Shown here: piece by piece, positions 8,714 to 19,913 of the stretch
Layout: each line of letters starts with the position of its first letter
How positions within the stretch are numbered: the first letter of the stretch is position 1
From: Phellopilus nigrolimitatus
Taxonomy: Eukaryota > Basidiomycota > Agaricomycetes > Hymenochaetales > Hymenochaetaceae
Assembly: GCA_021029095.1 (NCBI GenBank)
Contig: JAJOHG010000023.1
Coordinates: 62,001 to 126,000 of the forward strand
DNA length: 64,000 nucleotides
Direction of reading: 5' to 3'
Made by a program: the position numbers and the translations under genes
Notes under the pieces: model-generated
Database searches by the model: none
Told to the model about the DNA's origin: nothing
Seen by the model: the letters and a program-made list of their open reading frames with translations, nothing else

Positions 8714-11013
8714 TCATGCCTGTTGGTCAAACCGATAGTTTTGGACTGTCTTCTCCCAAATACCGTAGCAGTCTACTTGTGCACCGAGCCGCGATGCAAG
8801 GAGAAATGCGCCGCTTAATTTCCTGTTTGATTTCAATGTATGTCAGACTATGCGATATCGGCACATAATAAAGTTACACAGCACCTGTTGAGGCTGTATG
8901 TCTCCCTTGGTGGGGGTGTGAGCCTATCGCTTAGCATCACGGGAATTAAAGAACGAATCTCCGCTGTGATGTGCGTCCACTCCGTGCCTCTTCCAAAAGC
9001 ATATCGCCTTTCGCTCTCGGATTGTGCGCGGAAGGGCGATGCCAGGAGCGTGAGTGACTGCACATGCGCGTCGAGCATGCTTTTGCTTTCTGCACCTGTG
9101 AGATACCCGAGCTCGAGGCTCCAGTGGATGCACTCCTCTCGGTCCTTTGCGACGGCGGCTTGCAGTTGATGCATCCACTTGTCGATGAATTCCTTAGAGT
9201 AGGAGCGTGTCGCGCCAAAGTCGATGAGCTCAATCTATGAGGGCAAAAATGAGCACAGTGGTCAGTAGCCAAGAGAGAAAACTATGCGGACTTGGCGTGT
9301 ACGCTCATTCCACAGAAAATTCGACCAATTAGGGTCTGTTTGCATCATACGAAGCTGAAACAGCTCTTTCATACAGAGCTCGATAATCATGGAGGCAATC
9401 TTAAGAGAGAGGCTTTTAAGTTTGAGGTTTACAGGAGGGGTGTTGTGTCTCACCTGGTCCCTTGAATCTTGACTCAGCGTGTCAACCACATTACCGCCAA
9501 CGCTCACGCCACCCATGTGTTGCATTACAAGCACACGATCCGTGCTTCCGTCCCAAACCCAAGGCACTCTGAATCGCCCATCGCTCCCGATTCCCTCTTC
9601 AGATGCGAAGAACCGTCCACACGATGCTTCACGTTTATAGTCGCATTCGTCTGCGAGTTCACTTTTCATCACTTCAAGTGTTTTATCCAAGAATAAGCCC
9701 TTCGGCAGTATTCGCCCGGCATTGAGGAGTAGTTTAAGGTATCCGAGGTCGCTCTCGATGCTTTTCGCGATATCTGGGAACTGGATTTTGACTGCGACCT
9801 TCTCGTCTTTGCGAGTGGGTGACGCGTTAGCTGTGAGGACAGCTGAGTGTACCTGTCCAAGGGACGCTGCTGCAAATGGAACAGGATCGAATGATGAAAA
9901 ATTCGACGCCCATGACGTGCCTAGAGAATCGGCCATGACGCGCTGTGTAATACTTAATACATCGCTTATATCATCTAAGAAGGAATACAGATACCTCCAT
10001 CTGCCAATTTGGCATGTAATGCGCACTATCGTGCACGCGGCGGAACACTTCTTCCACGTCCTTCGGCAGTAGATGAGAGTCTGGTGCGTCCGTTTAAAAT
10101 GCGTAACTTATCAAGTATACAACAATCGCACCTTGAATGCTCATAAACTGGCCCAGCTTCAGTGCAGCTCCGCGCATCTTCGACAACTTTTCCACAAGCC
10201 GTGTGATGTTCGCCGACGTCATCATAAGCGACGACTGCGCTTCGTCAGATTGGGAGGACGAGACGCGTCGGAGCGCCTCGGAAGCGGCGCCATAGCCCAA
10301 TGATGCGGCTAGACCGCCGTAGTGGAATAGGCGGCCTATGCGAGAGGACGGGACGCGAGAAGCCTGGAGGTTGCGTTGGGTATGAGACAGTGAAGGAACG
10401 GAGTCTGATAGTTCGTCTAGGTCGGGAAACTTAAGAGTAGATAAGCATGGCGGACAGATAAAAAATCACGGATGTAACATGCTTGATTTGTGGTATGAGG
10501 GATGATTCCACGTAAGTGCTTATCCGAATTCGCTGGAGCAAATTCACCCGCGTTTGCAACTTGGGAAGTGTTTGCTGTAGAAGTTGACGGCTCAAGAACA
10601 TGCTTCGTGAAGAGGTTCGCCGCTTGAGGAGTGTTTTCCTGGGCTCGGGATTGCACCGTTGTGGTTTCGGACACCGGCTCACCCAGACGTGAGCCAGGGA
10701 TGTCTGCTAGTGCTGACCCCGCCGCTCCATCCCATTCATTTGAAGAGCCCTGACCAGGCATCCCCTCCCCACCTTCAACATCGGCATCCACCGGAGAATC
10801 AGTGTTCTTGAAGTCTTTCTTCATATCTACCGACATTCCTTTGGCGGCCTTCCTCCCGACGGCCCGTCCCAAACTGTCTCTTGACCCAAGCCTTCTTCTG
10901 AGTTCAGCATTTGCCTGTGCTGCCTGGACAGCCCTTATAGATGCAACATGAGTGAGAATCTCCGAAGCGGAGGTTACGACGCATAGCCAATTGTACAGAG
11001 GACCAGGAGGCAT
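8714..11013 (-). CDS. COQ8: COQ8/ABC1 family atypical kinase (ubiquinone biosynthesis, mitochondrial)
   Basis: Exons on the minus strand run from ATG at 11013 to TGA at 8714. The first exon is a long, low-complexity N-terminal region with Ser, Thr and Ala. The catalytic part shows the family marks: the KxGQ motif in KLSKMRGAALKLGQFMSIQ, the Ala-rich loop FAAASLGQVH, VAVKIQFPD with the binding lysine, the ADECDYKREA acidic motif, MQTDPNWSNFLWN, and LIDFGATR as the metal-binding loop. The last exon restores SLNRKLSGAFLLASRLGAQ after an intron at about 8836-8894. One 54 bp intron (about 9400-9453) is a multiple of three and stays open if unspliced. COQ8 proteins act in the mitochondrial matrix to support the coenzyme Q synthesis complex, probably as ATPases. 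The family identity is firm. Exact ends of the N-terminal intron near 10430-10515 are less sure. Confidence 0.9.
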
Positions 11014-11417
11014 AGATTCATGCTAAGGAACGGCAATGCGGCATCGGTTTGACGCGGTTTGACGCGTCGTGTCACGCTCGTTAAAATCACTATTCTCTCA
11101 ATATTTCATTTCATTTCATTTTGTTGCTTGAGTACATATTGCGTAACAGTTATGATTTGTGGACCAGGTACGAAGAAAAAGAGGGATAATTTAGAGGACA
11201 TACTCTATGTAAATTCCTGGTAACAATCTCAGAGAGCTCTCTTGTTCATGCGCGAAAAAGAGCCTCAGCATGAAATCTCGCTGCCACAAAGGGGAAGGCA
11301 TACTTATCTCACCCGAAAATCAGTGAACATGGAATACCCCTCTCATCCCCCTGCAGCAGCCAAGTAGCTCTGAAGAGAAACTATAAGTCATGGCATATCA
11401 AGCTTAGCCACAGTCAT
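11014..11417. other. Spacer between COQ8 start and the upstream gene's stop
   Basis: About 400 bp holding the COQ8 upstream region. Includes a short ATTTC repeat (TATTTCATTTCATTTCATTT at about 11100). No gene seen. Confidence 0.5.
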
Positions 11418-12735
11418 TTATACCTCTCTTTCTGTCAGAAATTCCATATACGCCAAAGCAACCGTCACCCAAAAACTTCGATCAACTCCTAATTCACGTT
11501 CCATTGCGGTATCTATTGCCAATAGACCGGTCGTGGATCCGAAATTCCACGCCGGTGTGCGGTCATGAAATATGGCCAACGGAGGTGGTGATGATGGAAT
11601 GAGTTCTCCCAGTCTCGCCAGCGAATGGTGTTTAGAATGTTTAACGTGAACAGGAGGCGCCTGCTGAGCGACAGAAGACGAGCGAAGGGTAGCGAGCGAA
11701 GGGAGAGGACACATAGTGAATGAAAGGGAGTGAGAGGGCTTGTTATTTTTGAAGACAGACAGGGCCCTCGCTATTAGAGAAGTATTCTCCGACTGGGGCA
11801 CATGCGGCGAGGAATGAGGCGCGAGTAGGAATTGTCGCACTTCCGGCATCATCGGACTGTGCATCTTCTGGAGGCTTGAAAGTTGGTCCAGTTTGGCCCG
11901 AATAGTCTTCGGAGAGGGAGGTTGTGTCAATGCCGCGGGCGGGTTTGGAGAAGGCGTGGGTGGATAGGAGTGGACGATAGTTTCTGAACTCGATGTCACG
12001 GTCTCCATGGAGGATTTTGCAGATTCAGCAGGAGGTGCGGACGATGAGATAGACAAAGCTGCTTCGGGGCTCAGTGTCCTTTTTTCTGAAGGATTGGACC
12101 TCGATGAGAATGAAAGAGCGGCTTCAACATGAAATGGCGAGGACGCCGGTACGGGTATCAACGGTATCGAGGCATTGGGAGAGAAAGAAGGGGCTCGAAT
12201 CCTAATATACCAACCACGCTTCGGTCGATGAATCGTCCAACAAATCTTTGAAGTTGCGTTTTCCTGCGGAAGACGGTGCAGAACGTGTAAGTAAAGTGTG
12301 AGACCTCATTCTAGCCGTTCGACGCACAACCACATTCTCAATTATTTCGTCATCTGTAAGAAACCGTTCCTTCGGGATTCTACTACTTAGCGAATGCTTC
12401 GAACCTGCTATGCTGAGGCTCACCTTGTACCAAAAGACTTTCTCTGAGCTTTCCTCCCGGACATAGATCCTTAAATCCTCGATCACATCTGAACTGGAGC
12501 GAGTAGATCCTCAGCCTGACTGACGTCAGCAAAGCATGCATTTCATATTTCACCTTTGAATCACGTATTTATTGTATTCCGAAAGTTCTGCGAAGTGTTG
12601 TCGTGGATTGAGCATGTTGGCACGAGAGACTAGTACTCGCGTCAGCAAGCGACCAGACGTACTACATATGTTACGTAATCGCTCCGGTAATAGCACGTCG
12701 GACCGATTCAGACGTCGATCATCGTCATGCTGCAT
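11418..12735 (-). CDS. Conserved hypothetical fungal protein with GWYIRIRAPSF motif
   Basis: I do not recognise a named family. The likely start is ATG at 12735: a 62-codon exon containing LPERLRNICSTSGRLLTRVL and NPRQHFAELSEYNKYVIQ. An intron (about 12487-12546) ending in CGCTCCAG follows. The next exon has DVIEDLRIYVREESSEKVFW, and then come one or two small introns whose limits I could not fix. The last exon has CWTIHRPKRGWYIRIRAP followed by a long Ser/Pro-rich region. It ends in WNFGSTTGLLAIDTAMEREL and a short hydrophobic helix (FWVTVALAYMEFL) before the stop at 11418. The alternation of conserved blocks and disordered linker suggests a regulatory or scaffold protein. It is divergent from NPR3, with only 84 bp between start codons. 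Confidence 0.6.
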
Positions 12736-12819
12736 TTGCCACTATCCTGTAAAACCTGCTGCCTCCTCCAGGTCTCGAAAGTCCAGGGAATTTCTTCTTA
12801 CTAGCTTGAGCTCTAGTGG
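12736..12819. promoter_or_regulatory. Putative bidirectional promoter
   Basis: Only 84 bp separate the proposed ATG of the minus-strand hypothetical gene from the NPR3 ATG, so both must share this region or overlap each other's first exons. Confidence 0.35.
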
Positions 12820-15560
12820 ATGGCAGAGTCTTTACTGGCTGTTTTTCTCGTTGCTTCGTCGGCGAAGGGGTCAAATTTGATTTTTCACTGGCCTCCTTAT
12901 CCATCCGGCCAACCGCGTCTTGCACGACCCAAGCCCCAGCATGATGGAAAAAATTCATTACTCGACAATGTCTGGCTTGCTGCGACGAACAATGATATTA
13001 AGGCTCCAGATAGTGTGCAACCGCGTACATCCGTCTACGACGATCCCGTGCTGGATGAATGGGACTACGAATGGCGGCGGCCGAACGGGAGATGTTCGCG
13101 TTCGCGTTCGCTCAGTTTCGCAGAGTCGACGGGCAGGTCGCGTCCGGGCTCGCGACGCGCATCGCCGTCCAAGGATGCAGGCTTATTTGATCATGAAGCC
13201 GCCCATCGCGCGAGCTCCTTCTCGGACGAATACGAGTACGAGAACCTCCTGGGATTCCCCGCCGAGTTTCTCGCAAATATTCTATGCCCGCAGGATGATA
13301 TGTGCCATCAGAAATTTGAGCTCATTGTCGACGATTTAGCGTTCATCGGGCATCCGGTTTGTGCTGAGACAGACGTTGGATGGCGATTCAAAAATGAGCA
13401 GTCCAAAAACAAGCAGTCGCGAGGTAGGGAATCTCGGACTGCCAAAGAAGATGAGACCCCTCTATTAGAACCAGTGTCCCCCGAGGCACATCCATCCAAA
13501 GAACCCATACCTGTCATTCACACAGATGGCTCGTCTCCGCCTTCCACATTCCATCTAGTTTTCGTCATTGATCTTCCAGACCCGTCCTCGTCCGCGTCGG
13601 GCAACGTCTTCAAGTATTTCCACGTCATCTACGAGCAGCTCGCTTTCACGGTCACAGCAGTGCTGTTTCAAGAGCAAGTGCTAAACAGCTTCGTCGATAA
13701 AGAGTGCGAGACGCTCGGCGCCCTGCGCGAGGCGGCCTATTCACGCAGTGCTCCCTTCGCCGAGTTCGTCGCACAGGCTCTCGACGGCTCATCTCTCGCG
13801 CGCGCAATGAAGACGCTATATGAGGCAGTCAAGACGAACGCGATTGCACGCCTTGTGATAAACGAGGTTGGCGTCGAGGTGCAACTCCCGCCTCAGCTGG
13901 ACAATTTGCTTCATGCGGAAGAAGAAAACCCAGATTTCGTTGAACATCCGGATCCAGGCGCAGTAAGCTGGGGTCCGGAACTGAGCTTCGGTTGGGGCCT
14001 TCCGTCGCTTGCCCCATGGAAGAGCCTGCTGCTGTACGATGTGGACGAGGAGCACAATGATCTCAAGATGAACTTGTCTCGTCCTGGCCTGAGTCCAGAG
14101 GATCAAATGCTTGCAGAAGGACTAGTCCAATTTCTAGAGACTGTTTCCATATTTGATTCGTGCGTCCATTGTTGTTCTGATAACCAGCCAACGACTGCGC
14201 TCACTCAAAGCTAGATTGGCTGTTGTAGCGCACTCGCTCGATTGGAGTCTTGAGCGCCAAGTGTATCCGACTGTCCGCTGGCTCGTATATCACCGCAGAG
14301 CTAAAATAGTCGACACAGTGCACAGAGGTCTACGCACTGTTTTTGCACTCTCTTCGAGAATGGAACACTCGTAAGCGACTCTTCAACGTCTGGTTATTGA
14401 TTTATCAATTGATGCCCTACACTAGCCTTCCAGAGATGACCGCTGATTTTTCCAAAGCTTTCCCTCACACTAGTGTCCCACCACTCCCAAAACTTTTCGC
14501 CTCCATCTCCAATCCTGCGTCCTTCGCCGCAGCCCCCTTTTCGCCCTCCCTTTCGCATTCAAAATCACATTCGCACTCACGTTTGAGCGCACCCGCACCG
14601 CCCTCCGAACGAGCCTCTTCCGCCACTGCATTTGCTGACTTCTTCGCATCCGCCGTGCGCTCGAAAGACCTCATTCCGCTCTATCAGGACGTCGTCGTCT
14701 GGCTTCTGCGCCGTGAGCTCCTCGTCGCGCTGCATCTGCATGTGCGCATCGTTGCGACTCCCGCCGTCAAAGAGCACGTGCGCCGTTTGCTCGAGCGTGC
14801 GGCAAAACGACGCTTCGAACGACGCCTCGGCCCGCAGGAACGTGGGCGCGAGCGTAGAAGGGGGAGCGCGGGCGCGATGGGCTCGGGAACAGGCGCGGGA
14901 ACGTGGAGCCGGGATGAGTACAAAGGCGAATCGTTTGTTGCGCGCAGCCGGCCTCGCCGCTTCTCAAACCGATCTGCAGGTGGAGGTGTATTCGAGGGCG
15001 GAATCACGAGGAGTTTCAAATATGGAGAGGGAGATGGTCTCCGGAGCCGAGAGGTCGAGGAGGACGACGCGCAATACAGATCCAGGTCTCGATCTCAGCT
15101 CGATGAGGAAGGGGACGAGGAGAATGAGATCGACGATGAAGACGATCTGGGGAGTGTGCGGGACGAGGACCGGGCGGACGACAATCAACTGCTGTCGATC
15201 ATCCCAGAGCCAGGTCAGGCGACGCCTTTGCAACGAAAATGGATTGAAGCGATGTCGGAGGGGAAGAGCGAGGAGGTTTCTCGGCGTTTTCAAATGTAGG
15301 TACCTCCTCCATTCTAGAACACGAATGGTTGGTCTAATTGACTCATCATCATTATCTGGAAGTATTCACCAATATTTTGACGGCAAGTGCACGGACGACG
15401 AAATTATGTACCGCGCAGAGATCACGCGTAAACAGTTCCGAGAGGTTTTGCAACAGTATGATGAATACGTGAGTAACTCTGTGCGCGTTTGCACCGACAA
15501 TATATTTTGACCGCTTTTTTTTTTCGGATACAGTTGCTTACATCTTTGCACCCTGCATAA
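12820..15560 (+). CDS. NPR3: Nitrogen permease regulator 3 (GATOR1/SEACIT subunit)
   Basis: Begins MAESLLAVFLVASSAKGSNL, the NPR3/NPRL3 N-terminus. FHLVFVIDLPD and NVFKYFHVIYEQLAFTVTAV belong to the longin-like N-terminal domain, and VYPTVRWLVYHRRAKIVDTV to the central winged-helix region. Introns are placed at about 14160-14213, 14370-14424, 15297-15360 and 15469-15533. The final exon ends LLTSLHPA with a stop at 15558-15560. The last part contains QYFDGKCTDDEIMYRAEITR, the conserved C-terminal helical element. A long Arg/Ser/acidic insert (about 14820-15220) is disordered. The family forms, with NPR2 and IML1, the GTPase-activating complex that inhibits TORC1 during amino-acid or nitrogen shortage at the vacuole. 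Divergent from the hypothetical gene and convergent with the BAP31 gene. Confidence 0.92.
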
Positions 15561-16031
15561 CGAAATATATTTTTTAACTCTTCGGCGTGTAAACGCTCTG
15601 GTATGCGTCTGGCTACTGGCGAAGCCACTTGTACTTTTAGGGACCTCACATCTTCCATCCATTGGTTTACAGTCTATCGGGGACGACGTCATGACTTGAC
15701 ATTTAGCGGCGCAAAGTGACGCGCTTGACATGTAGATGCAAGCCATGGACATATATCTTCAGTCTGCGAGTGTGGAAGCTCTTGTACCTATATTCTATTT
15801 TGCTGATATATGTGCTTGTACGACACCCGCCGTACGATAGGGATAGGATATTACTCTTTGAGTATTGCATATGATACATTACTATCCGCTCTGGCCGCGC
15901 ACAAGAAATGTTAAAGCATGGGGTTTGAAAAGACGAAGGAAAAAGGACAACCCTGTTCATGTCGGTGTCTGAGAGCTAGGAACCCTGCAAAGCACTCTCA
16001 TATATCCGAACGGAGCATTGGGCGTAGAACC
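15561..16031. other. Convergent 3' spacer
   Basis: About 470 bp between the NPR3 and BAP31 stops. No additional gene or repeat was found. Confidence 0.5.
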
Positions 16032-17045
16032 CTAGTCCTTCCGTTTGTCCGACACCGCGCCCGTCGCTTGATTGAATTCTGTCGCAAGTCGATCGTACTC
16101 GCGCGCCTGAGCCTCAGACTGCTTCTTTAAGATATCTTAGAGAAACAGCGGGTTAAACTTCGTGAAATAAAGCAGATCCAAAAGACGACGCACCGAAATC
16201 GCGCGCACGTGACTCCGCGGCGGCAAGCTTCTTTTTGAGTTGCTCGACGTCCTCGCCCGACTTTCCTGAACCCTGTGAGCCGCACAACGCGTGCATCAAA
16301 GGCGAATCAATACATTGCTTTCACTCAGCGCAAGTTCAGCTATGAGCAGCATAGATACGTACCTCAGCTGATTTTTTCAGTTTAGCGTATTCGTCCTGGG
16401 CGTGGATGAGGTCAAGGATAATGTAAAACGTGCGCGTGAGCACGAGCGAGAGGAACAACGCAAAACCTGTCAGGTAGGTATTACGCTGAGCGCTAAAAAC
16501 ATGTTCCGTCTGTCAGAGGCTTGCCTCGGTAAATTGCATGAAATGACGCACTAAAATTTACGCGCAGCAAAGTTGGTCTCGGCGCGCACGTCGTGCACGC
16601 CAGATCCACCACCTGTTTTGGCGGCCTCCGCCTCGGCGGTGATGCGGAACATGCGCTGAAGCGCGTCGACAAAAAGAACGCCCACAAATCTGCATAGTTC
16701 GAAAGCAACACCGTCGCGTCGGCACTTTATCAATATGTGTTTCAAAAAAGAGAGAAAGAAAAGAAGAAAACAGAGTTGGGACGCACATGAACGCGATCTT
16801 GAGCCCATACGCGACCTTAGCGACTACGGCGCTCTCTGAAAGGAAAGCAAATACGCGGCGGCGCACAGCACGCGGGAGGGGCGCGACTACGCCGCAGAAG
16901 GTCACCATCTCGGCAGCGAGCAGGAGGAACGTGAGCGAGTAGCTATGGCGTTCAGTTAATTCGAGTTCAGAAAAACAAAAACAAAATAGAAAGAGGGCAT
17001 TCTCAGGCAACGATATGAAGAAAGATGCACGCACTAGATTGTCAT
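16032..17045 (-). CDS. BAP31/YET3 family ER membrane protein
   Basis: The first exon encodes only MTIY. An intron follows, then YSLTFLLLAAEMVTFCGVVA and PLPRAVRRRVFAFL...VAKVAYGLKIAF, an exon with VLFVDALQRMFRITAEAEAA, then DVRAETNFAARKFYAQRNTY and LTGFALFLSLVLTRTFYIIL. The coiled-coil part continues as EYAKLKKSAE, GKSGEDVEQLKKKLAAAESR and DFDILKKQSEAQAREYDRLA, and ends GAVSDKRKD (stop at 16032-16034). The acceptor CTCTAAG, rather than the next AG, restores the DFDILKK frame. Three N-terminal membrane segments followed by a cytosolic coiled coil match the family, which acts in ER quality control and export of membrane proteins. Six short introns are spread over only about 1 kb. Confidence 0.9.
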
Positions 17046-17522
17046 GTTGAAGTGGACTAGGGAGAGAGAGATGAGGAGGGTGGTTAGAGGCAAGAGGTTA
17101 TAGGAGACGTTTACTTTGCTGCGCCTTTGGCCTTCGAAGTCGTGGAGACGCGTCTTGCATACGTCACCTTCTCACGATACTTGATTTCTTCCGCAAATTT
17201 ACGAAATCTCTTGTTGCACTTATTGCACTAAATAGATCAAAATACTTTGCTCATTTTCGTCCCTTCATTGACACAGTCTTTCAGGTTATCTACAACATCC
17301 TGTTCCTTTGCTCTGTCCACGAGAGCCTAGCCACCTTCAAATAATAAACAAGAATATCGCAATACATAAAAGAAGTATAACGACCAGTACCAAACCGGCC
17401 TCGATGTGCGAGAATAATGAAATATATAGATTGTCTGAACAACAGCCCGAGAGTAGCGCCCCAAAGAGCAGCGCACGACGCTGAAGATGAGCGGCGAGGC
17501 TTAAAAGGATTTCTTCCCTGTC
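17046..17522. other. Spacer between BAP31 start and COX7C stop
   Basis: Contains the BAP31 gene's upstream region and the COX7C gene's 3' region. No further gene is supported. Confidence 0.45.
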
Positions 17523-17847
17523 CTAATTTTGTTCCTGCATGCACGAGAGGGAAGATTGTATGCAGCGACGGACGTTCAAGATCGAGAGACAACATACACT
17601 TGGTACCGGATGGCAAGGATGGGGGTGCATAGTGCGCCACATATGGCGGCGTAGTAGGCGGCCATCTGTAGCTTGTTGTTCTAGGAGTGAAGGTGAACAA
17701 TGAAAGAGCACGAAAAGAAAATCGCGGGCGTACAGAGTCGACTCCAAAAGCGTCAAAGTGCGACGAGTGTGCAGAGCGCAACTGATGGCGGCCTGCGCGG
17801 ACGAGCATCGGAGTGGCGCGACGGGCGGCAATGTTGAGGAGTGACAT
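17523..17847 (-). CDS. COX8: Cytochrome c oxidase subunit VIIc (yeast COX8)
   Basis: A 68-residue protein in three exons. Exon 1 is a mitochondrial targeting sequence (MSLLNIAARRATPMLVRAGR) ending SAHSSHFDAFGVDS. Exon 2 begins after CTCCTAG with NNKLQMAAYYAAICGALCTP and ILAIRYQ, the single transmembrane helix of the subunit. Exon 3 adds only EQN and a stop. The Arg-Ser-Ala-His before the mature part fits the family (mature VIIc begins SHY-like). The protein is a small inner-membrane subunit of respiratory complex IV. The last exon's placement (acceptor at about 17535) is the least certain part; reading through the intron would give an unlikely long basic tail. Confidence 0.8.
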
Positions 17848-18741
17848 CTTATGTTATGCGGATAGAGACGATGAGGGGCAAGAGTCGCTGATGCAAATGC
17901 AGATGTCGACGCAAATACTGGCTCGGGAAAGGCTCGTCAATGTCCATTTTATAAGCGGACCATTTTCGCAGCTCGGAAGACAAGAGTCGGAAATCGTACG
18001 CGGGACGGTTGCTCTTACCCACGTGTTCCTAGTTTCAAGCTCTCTATCAGCGTATAGCCCCGTTTTAACTACCTAACGAGGAAACCATACATGCAGAAAG
18101 CAAGGGCAATTCGGCGGGATTCGGTTGTCGTTGCCCATTATGGTAAAAATCGAGGACTCAGCCGCTGCGCCCATCCTCGAATTCCCGACCTCGGGCGTTG
18201 AGTCTGCGCAGAGTCGGAACTTTTCGCCTGAGCGGTGACAATAACCGCAGCTGAACGTCATAAGCTGAGCGCCAGCCTTTGATGTGGCTGCTTGGGGCGG
18301 GTAGCAATTGCTGAATGTTACAGCTTGAAGAGCAGACAGCCAGATATATCCGCAAAGATAAAGCATGCCCGAGAAGAATGAGTACAGAAACCCGGCTTAC
18401 ATGTATTCGCAAGGAAAGACGGCGTCTTCGCGATGTTTTTATTTGCATATCGACCGCCCTCAAGAAGAAAAGAAGGTGGTGAGTCATCGAGGTTGAGGCT
18501 GCTGCCAAACATGAACAAGCAACCTGCGTAGCGCACTTTCATTTCCGAATATAGAGGTCTTCACCGAACGTGCACGAAAGCAGACAAAACTGCGTGAAAT
18601 CATGTATCATTTATGTGTCTTACTTGTAGGACCCACTCGAAATCCAAAATCCACATAACACCGCTCGCACCGCTCAGCACTGCTTCTAACTTTGGTCCAA
18701 TTTGCGTATAAATCGAACCATGTGTTGTCTATAGATTAGTA
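17848..18741. other. Gene-free spacer
   Basis: Nearly 900 bp between COX7C and MIC26/27, both on the minus strand. Short open frames on both strands carry no recognisable motif. Presumably holds the COX7C promoter. Confidence 0.45.
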
Positions 18742-19695
18742 TTATACGAGTTTTTTCGCCTCCTCGGCCTTCTCCTCTACCACTGTCTTTACCTCCTTCG
18801 CGCCTTCTTCAACCTTTTCCACCGCCTCCCGTCCGCGTACCTCTGCCGCCTTCACCACATCTTCGCCAAACGTGCGGCCGAGCCCCAGTGCTTCACGGAG
18901 CTTCAAGCCTGTTGACTCCTGCACCGCGCCCACCGCCTGCACGACCCCCCGCTCCAAGACGGCGCGCCCCTCACGCGCTTTGTCCTTCGCCATCTCCCAG
19001 GTCATTTGCGTGTGCGCGGCGGCGGTGTCGGTGAACTGCGCGGCACGTGGTACATAGGTGTGCTCAAGGTCGGAAATGTACGCGCCGACGTTGGTGGCGG
19101 TGTGCGGCAGGAAGTGGTTGAAAGAAAGGAGGAAAAGAGTCGGAGGAAGCAAGAAACGTGTTGGCAGCCCGCGTGTGCGTGCGAGGATGGATCCAGAAAG
19201 TGTTGCGACACCAATGTAGAGTGCACCCGGGGTAAGGACCTCGTCCGGAGCCTTGAAGCTCTTTATCCGTCCTACAAGTGTGAAAAATGAGGATTAAAGC
19301 ATGGTCATGCACAATGAAAGAAGGGAATCATACGTTCAACGGCATGTTCGATAGCGATCCACTTGGATACCCATCCCTGGACATAAGCGTACGAATCTGC
19401 ATAGGTGTGTGCCACGGACTCGCGGACGGAGCCGATGCGGCGCTCAAGTTCAGAAGGTGTGTCGACGAGAACGAGCTGTCCCTCGTTTTCTGGGTAGATT
19501 GAGAGCTTGAAACGCAAGTAGGCAAAATGAGCAGGGGGAAGGTAAGAGCCGAAGAAATATGTACCTTTTCCCGGGGTGTGATAGCTAGCGCTGTTGCTGC
19601 ACCAAGATATGCCCTTCTGGGCTAATAAGTAGACAATTAAGACATCAGAGTTAAACTTCACTATTTGTTAGACATACCAGACGAACGCGAAGCAT
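18742..19695 (-). CDS. MICOS complex subunit, MIC26/MIC27 (apolipoprotein O-like)
   Basis: Five exons. Exon 1 is MLRVRL (start 19695). Exon 2 is PRRAYLGAATALAITPREK. Exon 3 has LSIYPENEGQLVLVDTPSEL, ERRIGSVRESVAHTYADSYA and WVSKWIAIEHAVE. Exon 4 has RIKSFKAPDEVLTPGALYIG and RFLLPPTLFLLSFNHFLPHT, then NVGAYISDLEHTYVP and a long helical Lys/Glu/Val-rich tail ending AEEAKKLV. The paired hydrophobic segments around GALYIG...SFNHF and the preceding Y-motif region match the ApoO/MIC26-27 family of mitochondrial inner-membrane proteins that bind cardiolipin and stabilise cristae junctions. The C-terminal repeat-like amphipathic helix is long for the family. Divergent from UBP6, with 218 bp between starts. 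Confidence 0.85.
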
Positions 19696-19913
19696 CCCAG
19701 AGATAGACTCGGAGTCGTAGAGTGGACGTAGAGGAGTGAGGACGGGTCACGTGTAATGCATTAGCTCAGCAAAAGAAGCTTCCGCGTTCAAATTCGATCG
19801 TAAAAGACTTTGTTCACTGTACGCGTCATACCCCACCATCTGAGCATTCATCGTAGACAAACGACGATAACGACAAAAGACGACAACAGGCGACAAGCGA
19901 AACACAAATCAGA
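19696..19913. promoter_or_regulatory. Shared divergent upstream region of MIC26/27 and UBP6
   Basis: 218 bp between two start codons on opposite strands. The stretch directly before the UBP6 ATG is rich in ACGACAA repeats. A diverged copy of it precedes the truncated UBP6 duplicate at 22274. Confidence 0.4.

Noticed and set aside
14632..15510. 292-codon frame overlapping NPR3
   Set aside because: Same strand but a different frame from the motif-supported NPR3 exon. Arises from Arg/Ser-rich codons.
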